A stretch of 64,000 bases of DNA. It comes from Trogon surrucura (taxonomy: Eukaryota > Chordata > Aves > Trogoniformes > Trogonidae). The notes under the pieces are model-generated. The model searched no databases, had not been told where the DNA came from, and was given only the letters and a program-made list of their open reading frames with translations. Shown here one piece after another: positions 11,936 through 23,586 of this stretch (its first letter is position 1; each line of letters starts with the position of its first letter). Both the position numbers and the translations under genes were made by a program. The DNA is taken from assembly GCA_020746105.1 (NCBI GenBank), contig CM036617.1:134877845-134941844 (forward strand), in the 5' to 3' direction.

Positions 11936-12968
11936 AAATGATGGAGAGGGGCTATCATGTGTTTGAGTCTGATGGGGTTTTTTGTAAGAGTGAATGTAGA
12001 CTCGTGTGTAACTTTGAGAGCCTCACCCACCCCTAGGTAGAAGTTGGACCTGTCTCTGGCCAGGGTCAGACCTATCAGTGCTTCTGTGATCAAGGTATTT
12101 AAGAGGCAACCCCATAGTTCTTTCTCTCTCTTTTGGTTTTGTCTTATGTTGAGCTGTCCTGTCTTTAATGTTGGGGAATTTTTCTGTTGGAGAAGGAAGA
12201 GGTGAGAGAAGAACAAAGCAACATTGCCCTGAGAAGAAAGAAGTGGAGAAGAGTCCCTGAGAAGAGAGAGAGGGAGAAGAGTCCCTGAGGAGAAGGAGAA
12301 GGTGGCTGCTGGCGTAGGACCTTTCCCTGACGACCATGGTGGCTGAGATGGCAGAAAGGTGACTGCTTGCCAGCTGAGAGAACTGACCATGGTGAGAACT
12401 TCCAGGATGTGTTAGTACATGTAGAGCCCCATGTGAGAGGGTAGAGAGACGGAGCATCAGCGGGGGATGCGCGTGAAGCAACCCGTGGCCCCGAGGGCCT
12501 CACGAGGAGGAAGAGGATTGCCTGCTGTGAGGTGGACACCATGTGGCAAGAAGGAGAAACTGCGAGGAGCCCTCTTTCTCAAGGAGGAGCTGCCATGGAA
12601 ATGAGTAGAGGCCAGATGGACTGTACTCCCTGCTCTCCCTTGCACGGATGAAAGGGGAGGAAGTAGCTGGGAAGATGTGAGGAGTGGAAGGGTATTTAAG
12701 ATTGAGTCATATTTATTGCTGTATTCCTCTTACTATCCTACTTCATAAGTGGTGATGGTGAACTAAATCTATGTTTTTCCCCCTGAATTGCTCTGGTTCT
12801 TTACTCGTCATCTTAAATGGTAGATTATTACCCTCCCTATCCCTAATCTCAAACCCCTGAACCTTTTCAGTTGAAATTGTCTCCCTCCACAACACTGTGG
12901 AAATGGGGATGGGAGAAGGAGTGAGCTGAAGTGCATGGTTCTTTGTCCCAGTCAGCTTGAACCATGAC
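11936..12968 (+). repeat. LTR-like insertion, ERV-L related, left edge uncertain
   Basis: This segment interrupts CR1 sequence. Its right end resembles the right end of the ERV-L-like LTR found at 29482-29921. Both have a GAGTGAG block, then TGGTTCTTTGTC, then a GCTT-AACCA--ACA ending. Here CR1 resumes directly after ACCATGACA at 12968. A TATTTAAG box lies at 12694, in the place where a U3 promoter is expected, and another at 12097. The left half is GA-rich and contains a direct repeat of GAGAAGAGTCCCTGAG within 12246-12300. I infer a solo LTR of a related family. The true left end could lie anywhere between about 11.94 and 12.55 kb. The long minus frames here are composition artefacts. Confidence 0.5.
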
Positions 12969-14910
12969 AGGGGCTCAGCAACAACGTCAGCCAGCTCTCT
13001 CAGAACACGTAGATGCACCCCATCAGGGCCCATGGATTTGTACTCCAAGAGGTTTCTAACAGAATCCTCACTGACTAGTGGAGAAACATCCTCACTCCAG
13101 TTTTGCTCCCTTACTTCTAGTGATTGGGATTCCTGAGGGTTGGTTTTAGGAGTAAAGACTGAGTCAAAGAAGGCATCCAGCAATTCTGCCATCTCTGCAT
13201 TTTGGGCTGGTTATGCTTGGTTGTGTGATCTTTCCAATTAATATCAGGGCGATTAAAGTCACCCATGAGCACCAGTGCACGTGATTTTGAGGCTACTTCC
13301 AACTGATTGTAGAAGGCCTCATCAACAACTTCTTCTTGGTTTGGTGGTCTGTAGCAGACTCCCACAACAGTACCTCCCATGTTTGCATGTCCCTTGACTC
13401 TTACCCATAAGCTTTCAACACTTCCATCATATCCCCCTGGGTTAAGCTCAATGCATTCTAGTTGCTTATTCACATAAAGAGCAACTCCACCACCTTGCAA
13501 TGTCAGTCTATCCTTCCTGAAAAGTACATAGCCATCCATTACCACATTTGAGTCATGTGAGATGTCCCATCACGTCTCTGCAATTGTGAGCAGATCATAG
13601 CTCTGCAACTGTACCCAAATTTTTTAGTTCATCTTGCTTATTCCCCATGGTTCTTGTGTTGGTATACAGACACTTCAGAGACTTAATTGATGAGTGTCTG
13701 TTACTGTTGTGGTTGGTTTGGTTTATCTGCTCACTGAGTGTGATGGCACCCACATTACTATGTTGGATCCCACCCGCTGCAAAATTCAGTTTAAAGCCCT
13801 CCTGACTAAGCTGGCCAACCTAGCCCCAAAGACTCTTGCCTCTTTGAGACAAGTGTATTCCATCCCACCCTAGCAGATTATAGTCATCATAGAATGTCCC
13901 ATTGTTGTAGAAGTCAAACCCTTCACAACAGCACCAATTACATAACCAGAAATTAATGTTCATTATTCTTCCATATCTAGCTGCCCCTTTTCCTGTAACT
14001 GGCAAAATAGAAGAAAAGATAACTTGCACCCGAATGTTTTTAACTTGTGCCCCCAGAGCTCTATAGTCTTGCCTTGATTTTACTCAGGTTCCTGCTCTCA
14101 GTTTCATGCATACCCACATGAAAGTGTAACAACAGGTAATAGTCAATGGTCTTCACAAGCTGTGGAACATCATGAATTTTTGCACCTCTGAGGCAGCAAA
14201 CTTCATGTGATTCTTTATCAGGTCGACAGATGGATGTCTCAGTGCCATTTAACGGAAAGTGTCTCACTATGAGCATCCATCGTTTCTTTTTACAGTAACT
14301 ACTGCATTTTTCTGCTGGGGCTTTACTATGTTGTACGTGTTCTTGAGTGTCAAGAGATCTTAAAGCATCATACCTGTTATTCGTACTGATGTTAGAGGGT
14401 GTGGGATGATGTTTGGACTTGTTTTTATGGGCAACCAGGGGCCAAGGCTCATTGTCAGTGGTGACTGATAAAGTACTGTGAATTTGCAACCACCTATCTG
14501 TATCTGTCTCAACTCCTCTAATGTTTTGTAGCCTTGCTACTTTCTTGTAGTTTGGTCACCTGGCACAAGAGGTTGTCTATCTGTGAACACCTCAAGCAGT
14601 TACCTACCTTAAGATCAGCAGAGGCATCTTGGCATCTGTTACAAGCCACTGCCTGCACTGAAACAACTAACTTGGCCAGGTCTGTCTGGGTGGATGCATC
14701 AGACTTCCCAGGCACTAACTCCATATCAGTACAGGTCTTCATTTTCAGATGAGCACCTACCATTATGGCAGATGACTGGCCAAGAGCAGCCGCTAAAACA
14801 ATACACTGATACTGGTGACCTGTGCAATCCCTGCGTGCCCCGCTGGCCGCTCTCTCAGTTGCTCGTTTTCCTGAGCCACGGACATGGCGCTGCCTTGATC
14901 TGTGCAGTCT
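12969..14910 (-). mobile_element. CR1 LINE 5' part: ORF1, endonuclease, RT start
   Basis: An unusual CR1 piece that keeps the 5' portion and lacks the 3' portion. Reading leftward on the minus strand, 14973-14518 gives the ORF1 N-terminal part (DASTQTDL, then a CNRC...CLRC cysteine pair and the LCQVTKLQE coiled segment). 14489-14061 and 14029-13820 give the SGNH-esterase type domain of CR1 ORF1, with ICRPDKESHEVCCL and GWDGIHLSQRGKS, the latter carrying the DxxH block. 13545-13117 is the endonuclease (GGGVALYVNKQLECIE, VCYRPPNQEE, LMGDFNRPDINW). 13192-12970 covers the linker and the first RT block (SMGPDGVHLRVLRELADVVAEPLS). The esterase GDS-like site reads HFPLNGTE, so its serine nucleophile motif is lost. 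Confidence 0.9.
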
Positions 14911-15339
14911 GACATAAAGAAAAAGAAATTGTTTAGAGGAGCCTGAAAGAACACAAAGAACTAAAAAAAGCAATTAGGCAAACCCAGAAAATTCAAGTAG
15001 GATAAGAACTCCTTCTGCACAATTACAGCTCTGTATGGCTATGAAACAGTCACTTCAAGCACAGAAGCCCAAGCATTTGAAATCTCAGTGATTTAGACTT
15101 CAGATATGGCAGAAAGTGTGATTTTGGACTATCCAGGCTAGATAACAATGAAAGGACATTATAGACTTGCACATGTATTTTCTTCTGAAAAGAAAGGTTT
15201 TCTTTTGACCATTTTTTCCTTTCCTGCTACTCCATGAAAAAATATTTTATTCTGTAATCAGTTTCCAGTTTCTTTCCTTATGTATAGTTCAGACTTAATC
15301 TTTTATAAAGGCTTCACATCGGTTTTAATCTTGGGGATT
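14911..15339. other. Unassigned gap
   Basis: AT-rich sequence with nothing recognised. It could include remnants of the CR1 5' region next to it. Confidence 0.45.
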
Positions 15340-15340
15340 T

Positions 15341-17165
15341 CATAGAATCGTAGAATGGCCTAAGCTGGAAGGGACCTTAGAGATCATCTAATCCAACTCC
15401 CTGTCACAGACAGGGACACCTCTCTACTAGATCAGGCTACTCAAGGCTCTGTCCAACCTGGCCTTGAACACCTCCAGGGAGGGGGCAGCCACAACATCTC
15501 TGGACAATTTATTCCAAAGTCTTGTCACCCTCGTACTGAAGAATTTCTTCCTAAGATCTAATCGAAATCTATTCTCCTTCAACTTAAACCCATTTCCCCT
15601 TGTCCTATCAGTTGATGCTCCTGTAAAAAGTCCCTCCCCAGCCTTCCTGTAGGATCCCTTCAGGTATTGGAAGGCAGCTATTAGGTCCCCCCGAAGTCTT
15701 CTCTTTTCAAGACTGAACAATCCCAGCTCCCGCAGCCTGTCCTCGTAGAAGAGGTGCTCCAACCCCTGGATCATCTTTGTGGCCCTCTTCTGAACATGCT
15801 CTAACAGTTCTATGTCCTTTTTATGGTGGGGACACCAGAACTGGACACAGTATTTGAGGTGGGGTCTCACAAGAGCAGAGTAAAGGGGGAGAATCACCTA
15901 TCTTGACCTGCTGGCTACGCTTCTCCTGATACATTCCAGGATGCGGTTGGCCTTCTGGGTTGTATGAGTGCACTGCCGGCTCATGTTGAGCTTCTCGTCT
16001 ATCAACACCCCCAAATCCTTCTCTTCAGGGCTACTCTCAACTCACTCTGTACCTGGTTTATATCTGTACCTGGGATTGGCCCGACTCAGGTGAAGGACCT
16101 TGCATTTTGACTTGTTGAAGTTCATGCAGTTTGCACTGGCCCATTTCTCAAGCCTGTCAAGGTCCCTCTGAATGGCATCTCTTCCCTCAAGTGAGTCCAC
16201 GGCACCACACAGCTTGGTGTCGTTGGCAAACTTACTGAGGGTGCACTTGATGCCATCGTCCATGTCGCTGACAAAGATGTTGAAGAGCACTGGATCCAGA
16301 ACAGACCCCTGAGGAACACCGCTTTTCACCGGTATCCATGCTGACATTGAGCCATTGATTACAACTCTTTGAGTGAGACCATCCACCGAGTGGTCCACCT
16401 ATCAAATCGTTGTCTCTCCATTTTAGAGAAAAGGATGTCATGTGGGACAGTGTGAAACGCCTTGCACAAGTCCAGGAAAATGACATCCATTGCTTTTCCC
16501 GTGTCAACCAGCACTGTAGCTTTATCGTAGAAGGTCACTAAATTAGTCAGGCATGACTTGCCCCTAGTGAAGCCATGCTGTCTGTCACCAACCACTTGAT
16601 TATACTTTATGTGCCTTAGTACAGCTACCAGGAGAATCTGTTCCATGATTTTGCCTGGTACAGAGGTAAGGCTGACTGGTCTGTAGTTTCCTGGGTTGTC
16701 TTTAATTCCTCTTTTAAAGATGGGAGTTATGTTCCCCCTTTCCCAACCTGTGGGAAGCTCACCAGACTGTCAGGAGCTCTCAAATATGATGGCTAGTGGC
16801 CTAGCAACTTCAGCTGCCAGTTCCTTCAGGACACGTGAATGTACCTCATCAGGTCCCATGGACTTGTGCACCTTGAGGTTCTCTAGGTGTTCCCAGACCT
16901 GATCTACTCCTACCCTGGGTGGTTTTTCACTCTCTCAGACCCAGTCAACACCCTCTGGTGTAGTTCGAGTGGTTGTCAGTGAAGACTGAGGCAAAGATGT
17001 TGCTGAATAGTTCAGCCTTCTCCATATCCTTGGTAATCAGGTCACCTGTATCATTCCAGAGAGGCCCCACATTCTCTCATTTTTCTTTTTGCTCTTACAT
17101 ACCTATAAAATCCTTTTCTGTTATTTCTAATATCATTGATTTAACAATTTCACCTCTAAAATTCC
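15341..17165 (-). mobile_element. CR1 LINE, about 1.8 kb, RT and 3' end
   Basis: A minus-strand CR1 with the tail CATAGAATCGTAGAATGG at 15341. The minus frame 15427-15897 reads 156 residues of the ORF2 C-terminus without a break, ending LDRALSSLI. Frames 16042-16398, 16232-16507 and 16359-16646 give RT, including [31 protein letters not shown] (the position of the RT active-site loop) and [20 protein letters not shown]. It closely matches the copy at 41653-43249. It has lost about 16 bases near 16383 between two ATCCA repeats, which shifts the frame. The right edge is uncertain. Confidence 0.93.
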
Positions 17166-20100
17166 TAATTGATTGGTCTGTGATGAGATTCAGGCCTCTC
17201 ACCTTATTCTCTGGCTACTAGGGGACAGAAGAACCTCAACAATCCCCTCTGGAGGTAGCAACTTTTTGCTTAAGAATGGCAAAGCAGATCATCTGCAGAT
17301 CATCTAGAGAACATTAGCTAAAGAGGAAAGTCTCTTCTTCTCATTATCTTCTTTGTGTCTTCACAGAAAATTCCAAATGAGGTGATCCATTGTGAAGACT
17401 AGGAATTCATTTTCAAGAAGTGAATTAATTTTGGACTGTATTCATTTTCTAGAGATTTCACAGTGTTCTCAGAGACTTTTTAGAGTCAGCTGTGGAGAGA
17501 GTGTAAAAGCAACCTGAACAGCAGAGCCAGCTAGCCCTTGTTAGCTCTCTAATTTCTCACTCTCACTTGTTAGATTTATAGTAACCTACAGTGTTTCTTG
17601 GGGCATCCCGCTCCCTTGGATTTTGGCCACCAGCATCAAGGTGTTTCATGTGCTCATTTGTTGTTCTGCCCAGTGCATCTACTGTATATCTGCATCTGAG
17701 ATAGAAAAATACTTTGGATATTTCCCTGACCAGAAACTGTCCAAGGCAGATCCTATATGCTGCACTGCTACTGTAGGGTGATTCACTTTTAGGACTTCCA
17801 TTCTTCTTTTGTAGACTGACCATACTCCTTTTAAATATCTTTTATTTTGAACTGTTAAACTCCAACTCAAAACACAGAGAGATGGTGTACATTTTCAGCC
17901 TACAAACTCTTTTGCAAACATTCAAATTCAACACCTTTAGTTCATTCTTGACTTTCTCTAGGAGTAATAACTGACAAGAAGATATGGTTATCGTGAAGGT
18001 TTCATCAGTGTTCCTGAGGAATCTGCTAGACTGAGGAACAGTCAGAGATTTTTTGATTAGAAATGTCATCTGTCACCTGCCTCATGTGACTAACTGTTCC
18101 TTCTACAGTTAGCTCAGGCAACTAAAAAAAGATTGAAGGGGAATCCTAAAATTGTGTACTGTGGGTGAACTGTTTCTTTTCCGTCTCTGCATATCTTGTG
18201 TACTTCCTGCAGCTGCAATCTCAGCCCAGAATTTTCACCTTGACTCATTGAAGAGAAAACTATTTGTTTAAGTATTATTCCATTCTGCTCCTAAAGAAGA
18301 GAACAAGTTTCTGCCATCTAAATTACTGCCTAGTCCTAATCACTGAAGGCACCATAATCTGTGTGGATAGAGAAAAACTGTAAAGATTTCAGAGCAGTCT
18401 CCTTTTCTACGAAGGGCACAGAAACCAAGGAGAAACAGATCAAGGAAACATACAAGACTTGGTAGAAGGGGGTACTTGTGGAGGATCAGGGAACTCTTTC
18501 CATGATTGATTTATGGTAAATGATGAGCCCTATGTCTTCTTTCAATGTTTCATTGAGACTAGCATCCAAATACACGTACCTAGTACCTTTGTTTCCTTGG
18601 GCATTGAGAGGTTTTGGATTCTAGGTGCAGATACTTATGTTACCCGCTGAATCATTAAGGAATGATTACAACCATTTTAGCTTACCTAACTTTTTAATAA
18701 ATCAGGTATTGCACTATTGGTAAAGATTAGTAGCTGATAGCACTACCTAGTGTTACACAGTGCCAGTGAATGCTTAACTAGTATTGACCATATATTCAAG
18801 CGTACTCCAACCCTCTTCTATATCTTTTCTGCTTTCTTTACTTTCTGCACACCATCATGAACATGCAGGTCAGCAGAGACATGCAGCCTTTTTCCTATTT
18901 TAATTCTTCATCCATGTATAGCTGTGGTATAATACCTATTGGATATAATACCTATTAGGTATAATACCTATTCTCTGTTACCTCAGTCTTGCCCTTTCAG
19001 CAGGTTTGTCAGTACCTTCAGGCTTGATTTCTCATTTACTTAAGCACAGCCCACCCCATTAAAAATGTGTGGAGTGTTTTTCATTCTCTTGTTATGAAAA
19101 GCATGATGCTGCATGTTGCTAGTACAGTTTCTTAGGGTATCACCTTATTTTACTTAAGTTAATAAGCTGATGAAGAAGTTTTTTGTTTTTTTCTTTTTCA
19201 TTTTGGCAGATTAAGCTGGATGTGTACATAACACTGAATGCCTGTGGCTCTCAGCATCTGAGATAATTACAATGGGTATAGCGCCAACCCTCATTTTTCT
19301 TAAAAATTATTTATTTCTGTTAACAATGATGTCTTTATTCAAACTTTCCAGAGGGATCATGATGTATTGCATTCAGCAGAAACTCTCATGCCAGGACAAA
19401 ACAAGATGAAAGGTCTGAATATTTAATTAGGATTTTTTGTTTTCAGCCAAGTTTCCTGGTTAGAGCAGAGGGCTGGGAGTGAGACACACTTCTGTGTTCT
19501 GCCATTGCATTGCCATCTGTCAAAAAGAAAGGATTTAGTTACTGAATTTTGTATTATGACAAGAATCAATGATCCGGCCTACTTGAGACTAGCTGATGAA
19601 CTTGAAATGGGAACAGAAATACAGAAATAATGCAGAGAATATGTGCAGTATCTGTATGGATATCAGATACCACCTGCTAGAAAATACTGAGGCCTGTCAG
19701 TGTAAGATTTGAAGGTAATTTAACACCTTTTACAAAGTCTAGTCAAGTACAGTAAATGTGCGATTACCTGGGAATGCTAAACTACCACCTGAGTCAGAAT
19801 TATATTTCTTTGTGACATTTTCATCAGCTCTCTAGTAATTTTAAAGCTGAATTATAGATCTTCTAGTTATGTAAAATGTCTGATCTTTAAAAGATGGATC
19901 ATTAGTGTATGTTTCTTGCCAGTTCTCAAAAGTGTCTGTTATCTTGAGAACAAAATCCTCTAACCAAGTCTGTTTTGTTGATGCAACAACACTTGTTTGC
20001 TGTAACTACTTTATTTTATGACTATGAATGGGTAATTTTTATTGTTCCCGGCTCTGGAAATTTCTACTGCTCCAGACCTCAAAGGATAATGATGTACAAA

Positions 20101-20311
20101 CTATTCAAAACCTGCTTGTTTGTAAAGCCTGTGGTACTCATCAGAGAAGTAGTACCCTATCTGGTACTAGCCTTGGCTGAGATACCTTTGAGAAGAAAAC
20201 TGTGTCTGCATGTTTGCATAACAGGCACAGAGTTGTAGCTACAGCAGACAACTCGCCAGGGTGGAGGGGATTCAGCACTAATTTAATTTATTATTGTCTT
20301 TCTACCTGCAG
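17166..20311. other. Unassigned AT-rich sequence before the TRPV-like block
   Basis: No exon or repeat family that I can support. It contains a short 16-base tandem repeat, listed separately. A stretch near 17230-17300 was considered as an earlier TRPV exon and rejected. Confidence 0.5.
18926..18972. repeat. Short tandem repeat, about 16-base unit x3
   Basis: Three near-perfect copies of a unit close to GGTATAATACCTATT occupy 47 bases. Each unit contains the small inverted motif GGTATAATACC, so the array is also locally self-complementary. Confidence 0.85.
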
Positions 20312-20412
20312 TGGGTGAGACAGCCCTTCAGGTGGCTGCCTTGTATGACAATGTGGATGCTGCTCAGGCTGTGATGGAGGCAGCCCTGGAGCTTGTCCAT
20401 GACATCTGAGAT
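20312..20412 (+). pseudogene. TRPV5/6-like ankyrin exon relic 1 (in-frame stop)
   Basis: An exon-like block between a CTGCAG acceptor and a GTAAGC donor at 20413. Read from 20314 it gives GETALQVAALYDNVDAAQAV and then MEAALELV. This follows the ankyrin-repeat segment of the epithelial Ca2+ channels TRPV5 and TRPV6 (family pattern GETALHIAALYDN...MEAAPELV). After ELV the frame meets TGA at 20407. The next family residues (MTSE) appear in another frame, which fits a small deletion that is not a multiple of three. I see conserved splice sites around a broken frame, so I call a decayed exon of a TRPV5/6-like gene. In living copies this domain is cytosolic and takes part in channel assembly. A sequencing error is the alternative for the frame break. 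Confidence 0.78.
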
Positions 20413-21130
20413 GTAAGCAGATAGATAAAAATACTGAGCTCAAAGGACACTGTCAGGATACCTAAAAGGACCAAAACGGACCAATAATGGTTCAGATCTA
20501 TGTTGGAGATTCACTCAGGATCCCTAACAGCCTGTCAAAATTACCTGCTGTAGGATGCGTTAGTTTATTGTCCTGTTACTCAGTTGCTTGACACCTCTGG
20601 ATACTCTAAGAATAAACTACACTGATATAAAAATCTATGTACCTAAACTGTGTAAATAAGTTGACCTGAAAACCACAAGTTAATTTTGTCCTTGAAATAT
20701 ATCCTGTTCTCAACCCTTTTTCTTAATTTCTCATTCCCATTTGATTTGTCTGAATTGATAACTGAGCAAGATCACACTGTGATAACATCTGCATATATGT
20801 TTCAGTGCTGCAAGAAGCAGTATGGATTCAGAAGGTGACGTTTTTCCTATATGAAGCTTATTCTCAATGAAGTTGCAACACAGAGACGTGCCAGAGGAAG
20901 CAACATAAGCAGTCTTGAGTAGAAGCTTCCTCCCTGATCAAAAAACACTCAGTGAGAACAGAAAGCATCTGAAGCTCTGGTACATTCATGGAGCCCTTAG
21001 GAGCAGCAGTATTTATTCTGTTGTTTTGCCTAAATTTCAGGGTAAACATTACATCTAACTGTGAATTTTTCAAGGAGGATGCCACTCTTTTAGAATACTT
21101 TCACAGCAGTTTTGTGCATTGTGTGAGAAC
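20413..21130. other. Intron-like sequence
   Basis: Sequence after the first TRPV-like exon. The next exon expected in the TRPV5/6 family (the QTALHIAVVNQN region) is not found here or anywhere before 23487. Confidence 0.5.
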
Positions 21131-21131
21131 T

Positions 21132-21225
21132 CATAGAATCATAGAATTGTCAGGGTTGGAAGGGACATTAAAGATCATCTAGTTGTGATCTCCCTGTGAT
21201 GGGCAGGGACCTCCTCCTATTTCAG
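21132..21225 (-). mobile_element. CR1 LINE 3' tip
   Basis: About 95 bases of CR1 3' end on the minus strand. It starts with TCATAGAATCATAGAATTG, followed by the GGTTGGAAGGGAC and GATCATCTAGT blocks shared with the copy that ends at 11326. It lies inside the intron-like interval between TRPV-like exons. Confidence 0.85.
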
Positions 21226-21389
21226 AAAAAGACTGAAAGGAGTAGGGAATATAGTGATTTATATAGGAAACCTAGCTATGGTCATTTGCCTGTCTCTGAA
21301 CAAGGTTCTTAATTTCTCTGTGCCTCAATTTCTACATCTGTAAAATATAATGAAATATTTAGTGAAGTAACATTTCCTATAAAGACACC

Positions 21390-21740
21390 ACAGGTGTATA
21401 CATATACACATGACACAGATGACTGACTGACAAATTCCCTGAGAAGTTGCTTTTAAGCAAGAACATGGAGAGATAAGTGACCAACTTGTGGAAGCTTTCG
21501 TGCTTTCTCAATCTGAAATCAGAGAATGACACAGCAGCAGTTTTAGAGGAGAATATTGAAAACTCTATGGGGTAGAAAGATCTATGATGCCAGCTTTGAT
21601 AGGAATAGATTTTAATGTTATCAGGAAAGAAATGGAAGTAAAAGTGTAATATACATATATGTACATGTATATATAAACACAATGTGTATATATATACACA
21701 TACCACAGGTATATACATATATACACTACACATATGTGAC
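21390..21740. repeat. TA/CA-rich simple repeat with a dispersed duplicate
   Basis: Alternating purine-pyrimidine sequence with many ATATAC, GTATATAT and ACACA runs at 21648-21736. The segment CCACAGGTGTATACATATACAC at 21388 has a close copy near 21703 (CCACAGGTATATACATATATAC), which gives a local duplication about 315 bases apart. The 159-codon minus frame across it is a product of this composition. Confidence 0.7.
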
Positions 21741-23487
21741 TGAAAAAGAATTGAAGGGTCAGTATAAAAAGTAGTAGGAAATCTCTCTTCTAAACTTATT
21801 TGCTTACACTCGTAGATCATGGCATTGACAATTACTAAAGATGGTGGCCAGATCATTATCTAACACAAATCAGCTATGACATTTATTGCAGTATTCCAGT
21901 TTTTATCAAATGGCAGTTCATCCTGGTAGCATCTTAAATGGAAAACCCAACTTTATAGAGAGAGGAGATATGGCAAGGAAGTTACAGAATTTGGAGAAAT
22001 GAAAACAGAAGTTAAATATGAAAATCAGAACAGTTATGGTTTTGCATTCTTTCCCATATTTTCCTGCAGATATTTACTGTTCTTCAGGGGAAGTTCAGAT
22101 TAATAGCACAACAAAAAATAATTCTCTCCTGCAACAAGGCACTATGTTGAGCTCACATCCTCTCTATGTTGCCAAATCCTGTCAGCAGAAGTGTTCCAAC
22201 ATTTCAGAGAGAGTTTTTTTATGATAGACAGGTTGATGTTTTGTCTCAAGAAAGAGCTTTACTGTTAGCAAACATAATTATTCTTTACTTTTTTCTACTC
22301 TTGTTCTAAGTGACTGGTGCTTTGAAATGTCTGATAATTGCCTAATACTTTATATCCCAAGTTCCACACTATGACAAATATTTCCTGACACTCAGCTTAC
22401 GTTTTTGCTTATCAAATTTCAATCTTTTACTTTACAACAGGGAAATGTACCAAAATGAAACTGTTACCCACAGGGAAATACCTTGTCTGAGCCTGCAGGC
22501 AGCCTGATGCAGTCAAAAGAAGAACCAAACTTTAATCATGGGTGTTAACTCTGTAATGTAATGATATTTTTCAGATATAATCTGCTATGGAGTGTGGTCT
22601 AATCTCACTCTTAATTAATTTACTGTAAATATAGCAACATTTCATTGAAGCAAATACATTTTAAGTGAACTACTTTTATGAGGAAAAAAATAATCTGTGT
22701 AAATAGAGCCATTATGAGGCTGATGAACTCCTTTACACCCTACTCACGCTCTTTTACATCACACTCACACTATTGAAGTTGGATGTAGATCTTGCACTGC
22801 TTCTCTTGGTATTACTAACTTCTCTTACATGAATGCTAGATAGGTATACTCACTCAGGTTCTGTTTTGCCCTGTTAAGTAGGAGCTAAGATTGTAAACAA
22901 GAGTTAAGATTCATACAAACTATTCCTTTCCCTTCTTGGTTGTCCTTTCTGATGTTTGTAAGTCAGTCTTTTCTTTGTTATGCTTCTACTTGTGTTTCAA
23001 CACATGAATTCCATCTCCTAAAATCAAGGGCGAACTGCTTTTTTCACTCCTGAAAAAAAACCCCGAAAGTCTGAAAAAAGCACTGTTTTAAATCATGTCT
23101 CTGGCTATGTGGCAGAAAAGACCCAGACTCCAATGAAAAACCACTAAGAAAATTTAGGGACTGGAGCTTCTCTCTTGCGAGGCAAGGTTGAGAGATCCGG
23201 GACTGCTGAATGTCTGCAAAAATCTGAAGGGAGGATGCAAACAGGACAGAGATAGGCTCTGCCTTTACTCTTTGCTCTGACTTGATTTTTGTAACAAAAT
23301 TTTCTTTCTCAGGGAAAACGTCTAGATTCCACTGCTGCTTTCACTTTCAGCAACTAAATTTGTGGGAGTTTCAAATTAACTGGTGGTGTGTAAATGGAGA
23401 CATTTTTTGACAGATTTTTTTTGACTTTTTCATTAGTTTTCGTTTAACTTCATGTTACTTCCTGCACTTCTTTTAATTGCTCTTTAG
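21741..23487. other. Intron-like sequence
   Basis: AT-rich sequence between TRPV-like blocks. I searched it by eye for the missing ankyrin exon and saw none. Confidence 0.5.
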
Positions 23488-23586
23488 GGAAACACAATTT
23501 ATCTTTTGCTACCTCTACTGAGAGTGAGGAAATTGTATGTTTACTCATTGAAAATGAAGCCAATATCAGAGCACAAGGCTCCTTGG
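23488..23586 (+). pseudogene. TRPV5/6-like ankyrin exon relic 2
   Basis: The block follows a TTTAG acceptor and ends at a GTAAG donor (23587). With the phase-1 base from the acceptor side, it reads KHNLSFATSTESEEIVCLLI then ENEANIRAQGSLG. This matches the TRPV5/6 ankyrin segment with family pattern EHPLSFAACVNSEEIV.LLIE.GADIRAQDSLG. No stop or frameshift lies inside it and both splice sites are intact. The exon ends in phase 1, the same phase at which the next block begins, so the two still fit together. Conservation of splice phase argues for an old gene rather than a retrocopy. Confidence 0.82.

Noticed and set aside
12023..12645. Overlapping minus frames of up to 162 codons
   Set aside because: They overlap one another in different frames within the GA-rich LTR-like segment, which shows bias rather than coding.
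17221..17300. Possible upstream TRPV5/6 exon (a short SPL..A-like match)
   Set aside because: Only about six residues fit, the frame soon stops, and there is no convincing splice site. This is chance level.
21377..21856. 159-codon minus frame
   Set aside because: It is made largely of the TA/CA simple repeat, giving repeated Tyr-Ile-His text.
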